From G965222335 sp965222335 (GTDB lineage Bacteria > Pseudomonadota > Gammaproteobacteria > Pseudomonadales > Halieaceae): a stretch of 64,000 nucleotides of DNA. Below are positions 35,389 through 42,955 of this stretch, piece by piece. The translations under genes and the position numbers were made by a program. Numbering within the stretch: the first letter of the stretch is position 1; each line of letters opens with the position of its first letter. The DNA lies in assembly GCA_965222335.1 (NCBI GenBank), contig OZ244944.1, positions 1 to 64,000 on the forward strand. Reading direction: 5' to 3'. Below the pieces are notes generated by a model. The model saw only the letters and a program-made list of their open reading frames with translations, had not been told where the DNA came from and did no database searches.

Positions 35389-37628
35389 GTCGCGCTAAAG
35401 GCATCACCCGACGGGGTTTCGTGCTCGGGTCTGCAGTGATTGCCGGGGGCGTGGCCTTCGGTGCCTACACCCTGCGCAAGCCACACCCCAACCCGCTGGC
35501 ACGGGATCTGGCGCCGGGAGAGGCGACCTTCAATCCGTGGATCCGCATCAGCCCGCAAGGTATCACCCTGATCGCTCCCCACACGGATCTGGGGCAGGGC
35601 GCGCGCTCGGTGCAGGCTGCGTTGATTGCCGAGGAAATGGACCTGGAGTTTGGCCAGTTCGAGGTCGAACCCGGTCCACCGTCGCCGGCCTACTGGAATC
35701 GTGCCATGGTGCACGACTCGGTACCATTCATGCCCCAGGACGACAGCCTGGCGGCCCGCGCCGCGCGCCGTGTCACCGGCAGCATGTTCAAGCTGAACGG
35801 CGTGCAGGCGACCGGCGGTTCGAGCACGGTCGCCGACTCCTGGACTCGCCTGCGCAGCGCCGGCGCCACGGCCCGGGAGACGCTGAAAGAAGCGGCTGCG
35901 CGCCGCGCCGGGGTCGCGCGGGACAGCCTGCGCACGGACTCCGCCGCGGTCCTGCTGCCCGACGGCTCCCGCATCCCCTACACCGAGCTCGCGCGCGAAG
36001 CGGCGGATATAGAGCCGGTGACGGATGTGCCCCTGCGCGAGCCCGGGCAGTGGCGACTGCTGGGCAAGCCCATGCAGCGCCTGGACATTCGCGACAAGTC
36101 TACCGGCGCGCTGAAGTTCGGCATCGATTACATGCCAGATGGGTTGATCAATGCCTCGGTGCGATTCAACCCCCGTCAGGGTGGCGCGCTGCTTTCCTAT
36201 GACGCCGCAGCGGCCCGGCAAAAGCCCGGTGTGATGAAGGTGCTCGAGGTGTCCAACGGCGTGGCGGTGCTGGCCGACAACACCTGGAATGCGATCCAGG
36301 GCGTCAATGCCGTGGCCTGCGAGTGGGGTGAAGCGCCGTTCCCGCCAGAGATGCCGGCGCACTGGGAAACGCTGGCCGCAGCTTTCAGCGAGGAGTACCT
36401 GGACAAGGAATGGCGGCATGACGGCGACGTGGCGCTAGCGCTGCACGACGCCGATGGCGCGGAAACCCTGGTTTACCGCGCACCCTATGTCGGTCACGCG
36501 CCGCTGGAACCACTCAATGCCACGATCCTGGTGGAACAGGATCGGGCGGATATCTGGGTCGCCCACCAGTTTCCGATACAGGCGCAGCAGCTGGTGGCGC
36601 AGATCACGGGCCTGCCGCAAGAGGCAGTGCACCTGCACAACCAGTACTGTGGCGGCAGCTTCGGCCACCGCCTGGAATTCGAGAATGTGCGCTACGCCGC
36701 GGAAATTGGTCGGCAGATGCCGGGAACGCCGATCAAGTTGACCTTCAGCCGGGAGGAGGATTTCGCCCACGAGTTTCCCCGCCAGATCGGGATGGCGCGG
36801 GTGCGCGGCAGGGTCAGTGCCGGCGCGGTGGATGCCCTGGATATCGAGATCGCAACGCCCTCGGTGATGGCCTCCCAGACCGCCCGCGCCGGTCTCAGCG
36901 TGCCCGGGCCGGACCTGCAGATTCCCGCGGGTGCCTGGAATGCCCCCTACGCGATTCCCAACCTGCGGGTGCGTGCCTACCGCGCGCCGCCCCTGGCGCC
37001 GGTCAGCTCCTGGCGCTCCGTGGGCGCCTCCACCGCCGGGTTTTTCCTGGAATCGGGACTGGATGAGCTGATTCACAAGGCGGGTGCCGATCCCCTTGCC
37101 GAGCGTCTGCGGCTGTGCAACGACCGGCTGTCCCGGCGGGTACTCGAGGCCGTGGCGGAGATGGCGGACTGGGGCAGTCCCATGGCCGCGGGTAGCGGGC
37201 GCGGGGTGGCGCTGGTGCACTCCTTCGGCACCCCCGTGGCGGAGGTGGTCGAGGTCAGCCAGGGCGAGTCGGGCCTGCGCGTGGAGCGGGTCTATGTGGC
37301 CGCCGCCGTGGGCCGGGTGATTGATCCGGTGAACTTCGAAAACCAGGTGCAGGGGGGTGTGGTCTGGGGCCTGGGCCATGCCATTAACTGTGAGATCACC
37401 TACGCGGACGGCATGGCTGAGCAGCGTAACTACCACGCCCACGCGGGAATGCGCCTGCACCAGTGCCCGCAGATAGAGGTGCGGGCGATCGAGTCGGATG
37501 ACCGGGTGCGCGGTATCGGCGAGCCCCCGGTACCGCCGGCCGCACCCGCGCTGGCCAATGCGATATTTGCCGCGACCGGGCAGCGCCTGCGGGAGATGCC
37601 CTTTGCGAAGTTTGTGCGCTTTGCCTGA
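35385..37628 (+). CDS. iorB: Molybdopterin-binding large subunit (IorB-like)
   Basis: A 747-residue molybdenum hydroxylase large subunit. The N-terminus has a twin-arginine signal (T-R-R-G-F-V-L-G), so the dimer works in the periplasm. Molybdopterin-contact blocks are HTDLGQGARS near 65-75, the GGSFGHRLE segment, and the C-terminal GIGEPPVPPAAPALANAI with the catalytic Glu. The reading frame extends 25 codons upstream inside iorA; the ATG at 35385 overlaps the iorA stop (ATGA) and is preferred. Hydroxylation of an N-heterocycle or aldehyde is inferred. No cytochrome subunit gene follows, so the electron acceptor is unknown. Confidence 0.88.
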   Translation: MSRAKGITRRGFVLGSAVIAGGVAFGAYTLRKPHPNPLARDLAPGEATFNPWIRISPQGITLIAPHTDLGQGARSVQAALIAEEMDLEFGQFEVEPGPPSPAYWNRAMVHDSVPFMPQDDSLAARAARRVTGSMFKLNGVQATGGSSTVADSWTRLRSAGATARETLKEAAARRAGVARDSLRTDSAAVLLPDGSRIPYTELAREAADIEPVTDVPLREPGQWRLLGKPMQRLDIRDKSTGALKFGIDYMPDGLINASVRFNPRQGGALLSYDAAAARQKPGVMKVLEVSNGVAVLADNTWNAIQGVNAVACEWGEAPFPPEMPAHWETLAAAFSEEYLDKEWRHDGDVALALHDADGAETLVYRAPYVGHAPLEPLNATILVEQDRADIWVAHQFPIQAQQLVAQITGLPQEAVHLHNQYCGGSFGHRLEFENVRYAAEIGRQMPGTPIKLTFSREEDFAHEFPRQIGMARVRGRVSAGAVDALDIEIATPSVMASQTARAGLSVPGPDLQIPAGAWNAPYAIPNLRVRAYRAPPLAPVSSWRSVGASTAGFFLESGLDELIHKAGADPLAERLRLCNDRLSRRVLEAVAEMADWGSPMAAGSGRGVALVHSFGTPVAEVVEVSQGESGLRVERVYVAAAVGRVIDPVNFENQVQGGVVWGLGHAINCEITYADGMAEQRNYHAHAGMRLHQCPQIEVRAIESDDRVRGIGEPPVPPAAPALANAIFAATGQRLREMPFAKFVRFA

Positions 37629-37646
37629 GGCCAGCCTGGCCTGAGG

Positions 37647-38270
37647 CTACTGCGAAGGGGCGCTGATGCCGGTGATAAAGGTGCGTACGCCGAGGTCCGC
37701 CTGGCGGGTCAGGTCGATGTGTCGCTCGAACAGGTGCGGCGCGTCAACCCTCAGGGTCGCCAGGCCGTGTATTCCTGCCCAGGCCGCATTGGCCAGGTAG
37801 ACCAGGTCCTGCTCCCGGAATATCCCCTGTTCCATGCCCCGGCGGAGGATGCTCTGCACCAGCAGCAGGGTGGCGCGGCTGGCTTCACGCAGCTCCGGGT
37901 ACTGCTCTGCCGGTTGAATAGACGGCCCGAACATCAGTTTGAACAGCTCGGGGTTCTCCGCGGCGTAGGCGACGTAGGCGTGGGCGAAGGCAATCAACTG
38001 TGCTTCGGGGCAATCCCCCGCGTCATCACCGGCCCGCTTGAGGGCGGTCAGCAGGCCGCGATAGCCGCGCGCGGCCATGGCCGCGAACAGCTCTCCCTTG
38101 TCGGTGAAGTGACGGTAGGGCGCGGTCTGCGACACGCCCACGGCGCGCGCGAGTGCCCTCAGGCTGAGTGCTTCCGCCCCCTGCTGGCCGAGCTGCTCGA
38201 CGGCCGTGTCCAGAAGGGCGGCACGCAGGTTACCGTGATGATAGTTGCGCTGGGACGAGTCCTCGCTCAC
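37647..38270 (-). CDS. TetR family transcriptional regulator
   Basis: A 207-residue TetR/AcrR regulator. The N-terminal helix-turn-helix spans about 10-65 (RALARAVGVSQTAPYRHFTDKGELF). The C-terminal domain fits the TetR_C_33/WHG group. It starts with GTG at 38270, and the first bases (GTGA) overlap the stop of the malate dehydrogenase gene upstream on the same strand, so both are probably translated from one message. The ligand is unknown. Its DNA target may be the mdh operon or the divergent ttcA region, but no palindrome was found there. Confidence 0.88.
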   Translation of the reverse strand: MSEDSSQRNYHHGNLRAALLDTAVEQLGQQGAEALSLRALARAVGVSQTAPYRHFTDKGELFAAMAARGYRGLLTALKRAGDDAGDCPEAQLIAFAHAYVAYAAENPELFKLMFGPSIQPAEQYPELREASRATLLLVQSILRRGMEQGIFREQDLVYLANAAWAGIHGLATLRVDAPHLFERHIDLTRQADLGVRTFITGISAPSQ

Positions 38271-39247
38271 GGCAGCAGGTGCTGTACCGCGTCCCGCTCT
38301 TCCGCCAGTTCCTGTTCCGTGGCCTGCATTTTGGCCTGGCTGAACTCGCCGACGGCGACGCCCTGCACGATTTCCCAGTCACCGCCCTTGCAGCGGCAGG
38401 GGAAGGAGTAGATCAGTCCCTCGGCGATGCCGTAGGAGCCGTCAGAGTAAACGCCCATGGACACCCAGTCATCGCCTTCGGTGCCCAGCGCCCAGCTGCG
38501 CATGTGATCAATCGCGGCGTTGGCGGCGGAGGCAGCGGAGGAGGCCCCCCGGGCCTTGATGATGGCAGCGCCGCGCTGCTGCACAGTGGGAATGAAGTCG
38601 TTCTCGTACCAGGCCTGGTCCACGAGGTTGATCGCCGGGGTGCCATCGACCACAGTGTTGAACAGGTCCGGGTACTGGGTAGCGGAGTGGTTGCCCCAGA
38701 TCGTCATATGGCGGACATCATTGACCGACTTGCCGGTCTTCTGCGCGATCTGGGTCATCGCGCGGTTGTGGTCCAGGCGGGTCATGGCGGTGAAGTTGCG
38801 CGGGTCGAGGTCGGGCGCATTGCGCTGGGTGATCAGGGCATTGGTGTTGGCCGGGTTGCCCACGACCAGGACCTTGATGTTCTTGCTGGCGTGGTCGTTG
38901 ATGGCCTTGCCCTGGGCGGAGAAAATCGCCGCGTTGGCCTCCAGCAGGTCCTTGCGCTCCATACCGGGCCCCCGGGGACGGGCGCCGACGAGCAGGGCGT
39001 AGTCTGCGTCCTTGAAGGCCACCGCCGGGTCGTCCGAGCAGGTGATGCCCGCCAGCAGCGGGAAGGCGCAGTCGTCCAGTTCCATGCGCACGCCCTCAAG
39101 CGCCTCCATGGCCGGGGTGATGTCCAGCAGCTGCAGGATCACGGGCTGGTCGTCTCCCAGCATGGCGCCGGAGGCAACACGGAAAAGCAGGGCATAGCCA
39201 ATCTGGCCAGCGGCGCCGGTAACAGTCACGCGAACGGGTGCTTTCAT
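38267..39247 (-). CDS. mdh: Malate dehydrogenase (NAD-dependent, LDH/MDH type 2)
   Basis: A 326-residue cytosolic-type malate dehydrogenase that interconverts malate and oxaloacetate in the TCA cycle. The nucleotide-binding loop is TGAAGQIGY (10-18), the substrate arginine loop has GARPRGPGMERKDLL, then VGNPANTNAL, and the catalytic histidine is in WGNHSATQYPD. The length matches the chloroplast/cytosol type rather than the 312-residue E. coli enzyme. It is coupled by GTGA to a TetR regulator gene downstream. A housekeeping enzyme under a dedicated TetR is uncommon, so the linkage may be coincidental. Confidence 0.94.
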   Translation of the reverse strand: MKAPVRVTVTGAAGQIGYALLFRVASGAMLGDDQPVILQLLDITPAMEALEGVRMELDDCAFPLLAGITCSDDPAVAFKDADYALLVGARPRGPGMERKDLLEANAAIFSAQGKAINDHASKNIKVLVVGNPANTNALITQRNAPDLDPRNFTAMTRLDHNRAMTQIAQKTGKSVNDVRHMTIWGNHSATQYPDLFNTVVDGTPAINLVDQAWYENDFIPTVQQRGAAIIKARGASSAASAANAAIDHMRSWALGTEGDDWVSMGVYSDGSYGIAEGLIYSFPCRCKGGDWEIVQGVAVGEFSQAKMQATEQELAEERDAVQHLLP

Positions 39248-39314
39248 GGGCAGGATATCCTCTGAATACGGTCACAGTTGGGGGAAATAGGGCGCACATT
39301 CTCCGGGGAAATGG

Positions 39315-39343
39315 ATGAAAAAACAAGCCGCGGCCTGTAAAAT
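39315..39343 (+). promoter_or_regulatory. Candidate promoter for ttcA
   Basis: ATGAAA at 39315-39320 and TAAAAT at 39338-39343 are spaced by exactly 17 bases; TG before the -10 adds an extended element. Transcription would begin near 39350. This explains the AT-rich patch and makes the upstream ATG at 39315 unlikely as a translation start. Confidence 0.5.
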
Positions 39344-39377
39344 CCCCGCCGAATCAATGACTAAGAGCCGAGGAATC

Positions 39378-40220
39378 GTGCGCGAACTGTCCCGCAAGGA
39401 AAAGACCGAATTCAACAAGCTGCAAAAGCGGCTGCGGCGACACGTGGGCAACGCGATCGCCGATTACAACATGATCGAGGACGGCGATCGGGTCATGGTG
39501 TGTCTTTCCGGCGGCAAGGACTCCTACGCCATGCTCGATGTGCTGCTGAACCTGCAGCAGAGCGCCCCGGTGAATTTCGAACTGGTGGCAGTCAATCTGG
39601 ACCAGAAGCAGCCGGGCTTCCCGGAGCATGTGCTGCCGGCCTACCTCGAGCAGCTCGGGGTGCCTTACTACATTCTTGAGAAAGACACCTACAGCATCGT
39701 GCGCGAGGTCATTCCGGAGGGCAAGACCACCTGCGGCCTCTGCTCGCGCCTGCGGCGGGGCAGCCTGTACGGCTTCGCCGAGGAAATCGGCGCCAGCAAG
39801 ATTGCCCTGGGCCACCACCGCGACGATATCGTGGAAACCCTGTTCCTGAACATGTTCTTCCAGGGCAAGCTCAAGGCCATGCCGCCGAAGCTGTTGAGCG
39901 ACGACGGACGCAACGTGGTGATCAGGCCCCTGAGCTATTGCAAGGAGCGAGACCTGATCGCGTACGCCGATTACAAGGCCTTCCCCATCATTCCCTGTAA
40001 CCTCTGCGGCTCCCAGGAAAACCTGCAGCGTGTGCAGGTGAAAAACATGCTCGCCGCCTGGGAGCGGGAGTACCCGGGGCGCACCGAGACCATTTTCCGC
40101 AGCATCCGCAACGTGGCGCCCTCGCAGTTGGCGGATCCGGCGCTGTTTAACTTCGCGGACCTGCGTACCGAGGTCGACCGCGACCTGCACCTGCCGGCAA
40201 TCCGGGTTGTCAATCTCTAG
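39378..40220 (+). CDS. ttcA: tRNA 2-thiocytidine(32) synthetase TtcA
   Basis: A 280-residue PP-loop ATP pyrophosphatase that thiolates C32 of certain tRNAs. The ATP motif is SGGKDS (44-49). The cysteines of the [4Fe-4S] site are C119, C122 (TTCGLCSRLR) and C207, C210 (IPCNLCGSQ). I chose the GTG at 39378 because GAGG lies 4 bases upstream and the resulting N-terminus (VRELSRKEKTEFNKLQKRLRR) matches the E. coli protein length; in-frame ATGs at 39357 and 39315 remain possible. It overlaps the ccmA start. Confidence 0.92.
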   Translation: MRELSRKEKTEFNKLQKRLRRHVGNAIADYNMIEDGDRVMVCLSGGKDSYAMLDVLLNLQQSAPVNFELVAVNLDQKQPGFPEHVLPAYLEQLGVPYYILEKDTYSIVREVIPEGKTTCGLCSRLRRGSLYGFAEEIGASKIALGHHRDDIVETLFLNMFFQGKLKAMPPKLLSDDGRNVVIRPLSYCKERDLIAYADYKAFPIIPCNLCGSQENLQRVQVKNMLAAWEREYPGRTETIFRSIRNVAPSQLADPALFNFADLRTEVDRDLHLPAIRVVNL

Positions 40221-40821
40221 CGTCGCTCCCCTGCTGGTCGCAGAGGGTCTGAGCCTGGAGCGGGGCGGCAGGCAGTTGTTTCACGACCTCAGTTTCACGG
40301 TCAGCCCCGGGCAGCTGATCCAGGTCGGGGGCGCCAATGGCGCCGGCAAGACCAGTCTGTTGCGGATCCTGGCGGGCCTGTCCCGCTACGGTTTCGAGGG
40401 CCGCCTGCACCGGGAGGTCCCCGTGCTTTACCTGGGTCATGCCAGCGCCGTGAAAGGCCTGCTCACACCGCGGGAAAACCTGGCCTGGCACCTGGCGGGG
40501 GAGGGTGCAGCCGGGCAGAAAGCGATCGAATCGGCGCTGGCACAGGTCGGCCTCGCCGGCTACGAGGACGTGCTCAGCCATACCCTTTCCGCGGGGCAGC
40601 ACCGCCGGGTCAATCTCGCACGCCTGTACCTGTCCGCCGCGCCCCTGTGGTTGCTGGACGAGCCCTTTACCGCCATTGATCGCCAGGGCGTCGCCGCCCT
40701 TGAGGAGCTGCTGGCCCGGCACGCGGGTGCGGGCGGTGCGGTGGTGCTGACCTCGCACCAGGCCCTTTCCCTGGGCCAGCAGGTGCAGCAGCTGGATCTT
40801 GTGCCGGGCGTGCCGGCATGA
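40207..40821 (+). CDS. ccmA: Cytochrome c maturation ATPase CcmA
   Basis: A 204-residue ABC ATPase of the CcmABCD complex that releases holo-CcmE. Walker A is GANGAGKTS (42-50), the signature is LSAGQHRRVNLARL, and Walker B is LWLLDEPFTAID. The start is TTG (40207), since no ATG or GTG precedes the conserved N-terminal block in this frame; it overlaps ttcA by 14 bases. The ATGA overlap with ccmB follows. It is cytoplasmic, on the inner face of the membrane. Confidence 0.9.
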   Translation: MSISSVAPLLVAEGLSLERGGRQLFHDLSFTVSPGQLIQVGGANGAGKTSLLRILAGLSRYGFEGRLHREVPVLYLGHASAVKGLLTPRENLAWHLAGEGAAGQKAIESALAQVGLAGYEDVLSHTLSAGQHRRVNLARLYLSAAPLWLLDEPFTAIDRQGVAALEELLARHAGAGGAVVLTSHQALSLGQQVQQLDLVPGVPA

Positions 40822-41507
40822 GTGCGACACCCGGCATGTGGGTTTTCTTCCGGCGCATCCTGCGCCGGCAGCTGGTACTGGCGGTGCGGCGCCCGGTGGA
40901 AGCCCTCAATCCGCTGGTCTTTTTTGCCATGGTGGTGGCCCTGTTCCCCCTCGGCCTGGGGCCGGCGCCGGCGACCCTGGCGGAGTTCGCTCCGGGCATT
41001 CTCTGGATTATTGCCCTGCTCGCCAACCTGCTGACGGCGGAAAGCCTGTTTCGCAGTGACTTCGACGACGGCAGCCTGGAGCAGTTGATGCTCTCGCCGC
41101 AGCCGCTGGTGATCTCGGTCCTGGCCTACATCCTGGCCCAGTGGCTGGTCAGTGGGTTGCTGCTGGCCCTGCTTGCGCCCCTGTTCGCGGTGATGCTGAA
41201 CCTGCCTCCCGTGGCAATACCCGTGCTGGTGCTGAGCCTGCTGCTGGGGAGCGGCGTGCTCAGTCTGGTGGGTGCGATCGGCGCCGCGCTGACGGTGGGC
41301 CTGAAGCGTGGCGGGATGCTGATTGCGCTGCTGATCCTGCCCTTCTATATGCCGGTACTGATCTTTGGCAGCGCCGCTGTGCAGGCCACCGTGACGGGAC
41401 TGCCGGTCGCGCCCCACCTGGCGATCCTCGGAGCGATGCTGTGCCTGGCATTGGCCCTGGCGCCCATCGCCGTGGCCGCCGCCCTGCGTCTCAGTATCGA
41501 TGCCTGA
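40818..41507 (+). CDS. ccmB: Cytochrome c maturation membrane protein CcmB
   Basis: A 229-residue inner-membrane protein with about six transmembrane helices, partner of CcmA and CcmC in the heme chaperone release complex. Family blocks include RRPVEALNPLVFFAMVVALFPL and EDGSLEQLML-like DFDDGSLEQLML. Its start overlaps the ccmA stop (ATGA). A separate promoter for ccmC lies just after its end. Confidence 0.92.
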   Translation: MSATPGMWVFFRRILRRQLVLAVRRPVEALNPLVFFAMVVALFPLGLGPAPATLAEFAPGILWIIALLANLLTAESLFRSDFDDGSLEQLMLSPQPLVISVLAYILAQWLVSGLLLALLAPLFAVMLNLPPVAIPVLVLSLLLGSGVLSLVGAIGAALTVGLKRGGMLIALLILPFYMPVLIFGSAAVQATVTGLPVAPHLAILGAMLCLALALAPIAVAAALRLSIDA

Positions 41508-41537
41508 GCCCTGCCCCATTTATCGCCGCCGGTCAAG

Positions 41538-41565
41538 TTGTCTGGCGCTCCGCTGAGGTTATAAT
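41538..41565 (+). promoter_or_regulatory. Sigma-70-like promoter for ccmC
   Basis: TTGTCT (41538-41543), a 16-base spacer and a perfect TATAAT (41560-41565) stand between ccmB and ccmC. The start codon follows 10 bases after the -10, so the message would have about a 4-base leader. It gives ccmC-ccmI a second entry point besides read-through from ttcA-ccmA. Confidence 0.55.
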
Positions 41566-41575
41566 TGCCGCCGCT

Positions 41576-42310
41576 ATGTGGTCCTTCTTTCATAAACTGG
41601 GTTCGCCTCCCTGGCTCTACGGGATAGCTGGCTCGATCCTGCGCTGGCTGCTTCCACTGACCCTGGTCGCGCTGGCTGTCGGCCTGGTGTGGGGGCTGCT
41701 GTTCACCCCGCCGGATTTCCGCCAGGGCAACAGCTACCGCATTATCTACATCCATGTCCCCGCGGCCGTTGTCGCCCTGGCCGGCTATTACGTGATGGCG
41801 ATCGCCGGTGCGGTCAGCCTGATCTGGCGGATGAAGATGGCGGACATTGCGATGCAGGCCTGCGCGCCCATTGGCGCTGCCCTGACCTTCATTGCCCTGG
41901 TCACGGGGTCGATCTGGGGCAAGCCGACCTGGGGTACCTGGTGGGTCTGGGATGCCAGGATCACCTCGATGCTGATTCTCCTGTTCCTGTATCTGGGGGT
42001 GATGGCGCTGTACGAGGCCTTCGACAACAAGGAAGCCGCCTCGCGCGCCTGTGCAATCCTGAGCCTGGTGGGCACAGTCAATATCCCCATCATCTACAAG
42101 TCGGTGGACTGGTGGTACAGTCTGCACCAGCCGGCCTCAATCAAGTTCACCGGCGATACGACGATTGACCCGAGTATGCTGTATCCGCTGCTGTTGATGA
42201 TCGTGACCTTTTACGCACTGTTCACCTGCTGTCTGTTGATGAACATGCGCGTGGGGATCCTGCGCCGTGAATCCCGGGCCGCGTGGGTGCGCAGACTGGT
42301 GACCGACTGA
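41576..42310 (+). CDS. ccmC: Heme exporter/handling protein CcmC
   Basis: A 244-residue inner-membrane protein with six transmembrane helices, which loads heme onto CcmE. The tryptophan-rich motif WGTWWVWDAR and periplasmic histidines (IHVPAA, WWYSLHQPAS) are the heme-binding elements of the CcmC family. The ATG at 41576 matches the E. coli N-terminus (MWSFFHKLGSPPWLY against MWKTLHQLAIPPRLY); the frame open upstream is antisense-like and was rejected. The stop TGA overlaps the ccmD ATG (TGATG). Confidence 0.95.
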   Translation: MWSFFHKLGSPPWLYGIAGSILRWLLPLTLVALAVGLVWGLLFTPPDFRQGNSYRIIYIHVPAAVVALAGYYVMAIAGAVSLIWRMKMADIAMQACAPIGAALTFIALVTGSIWGKPTWGTWWVWDARITSMLILLFLYLGVMALYEAFDNKEAASRACAILSLVGTVNIPIIYKSVDWWYSLHQPASIKFTGDTTIDPSMLYPLLLMIVTFYALFTCCLLMNMRVGILRRESRAAWVRRLVTD

Positions 42311-42507
42311 TGTACTTTGACACCCTGGGCCAGGTCCTGCAGATGGACGGCCACGGCGCTTTCGTCTGGGCAGCCTACGGGATTACCCTGGCAGTCGTGT
42401 TTACCCTGCTGATCCTGCCGCGGCGACGCGAACAGCGCCTGAAGCGTGAACTGGCGGCCGCGATCCGGCGTAATATCCGCGCATCCGCAACGGCCGAGGA
42501 GGCTTAA
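42310..42507 (+). CDS. ccmD: Cytochrome c maturation protein CcmD
   Basis: A 65-residue single-helix membrane protein that stabilises the CcmABC-CcmE complex. One transmembrane segment (about 20-39, FVWAAYGITLAVVFTLLIL) is followed by a basic cytoplasmic tail (RRREQRLKRELA). The start overlaps the ccmC TGA. CcmE follows after one base. Confidence 0.88.
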   Translation: MYFDTLGQVLQMDGHGAFVWAAYGITLAVVFTLLILPRRREQRLKRELAAAIRRNIRASATAEEA

Positions 42508-42508
42508 A

Positions 42509-42955
42509 GTGCACCCCGTACGCAAACAGCGCCTGATTATCGTCCTGCTGGTCGTGGTACTGTCCAGCGCCGCCGTTGGCCTGGTGACCTATGCCCTGCG
42601 CGGCAATATCAATCTGTTTTACCCACCCGCCGAGGTGGTCGCAGGCATTGCACCCCGGGGGCAGGCGATCCGCGTCGGCGGCATGGTGGTTGAGGGCAGT
42701 ATCCAGCGCAGCCAGGAAAACCTCGAGGTGCGCTTCGAGGTGACCGATTACCAGGCGCGTGTGCCCATCGTTTACGACGGCATTCTGCCGGATCTGTTCG
42801 GCGAGGGGCAGGGTGCTGTGGCTGCCGGGGTACTGGACGACGGTGGCGTGCTGCGCGCCACCGAGGTACTTGCCAAGCACGATGAAAATTATATGCCGCC
42901 GGAAGTCGCGGAAGCGCTCGAGGCGGCGCGAGCCAGCGGGGCACAGGGCGGATGA
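42509..42955 (+). CDS. ccmE: Heme chaperone CcmE
   Basis: A 148-residue periplasmic heme chaperone with one N-terminal membrane anchor (about 8-30) and an OB-fold. The heme-binding histidine is H124 in the LAKHDENYMPPE motif. Translation begins at GTG (42509) with GGAGG at a good distance. CcmF follows with an ATGA overlap. Confidence 0.95.
   Translation: MHPVRKQRLIIVLLVVVLSSAAVGLVTYALRGNINLFYPPAEVVAGIAPRGQAIRVGGMVVEGSIQRSQENLEVRFEVTDYQARVPIVYDGILPDLFGEGQGAVAAGVLDDGGVLRATEVLAKHDENYMPPEVAEALEAARASGAQGG

Noticed and set aside
41141..41575. N-terminal extension of ccmC into ccmB
   Set aside because: The extension has no similarity to CcmC; the ATG at 41576 matches the E. coli N-terminus, and a promoter lies just upstream of it.
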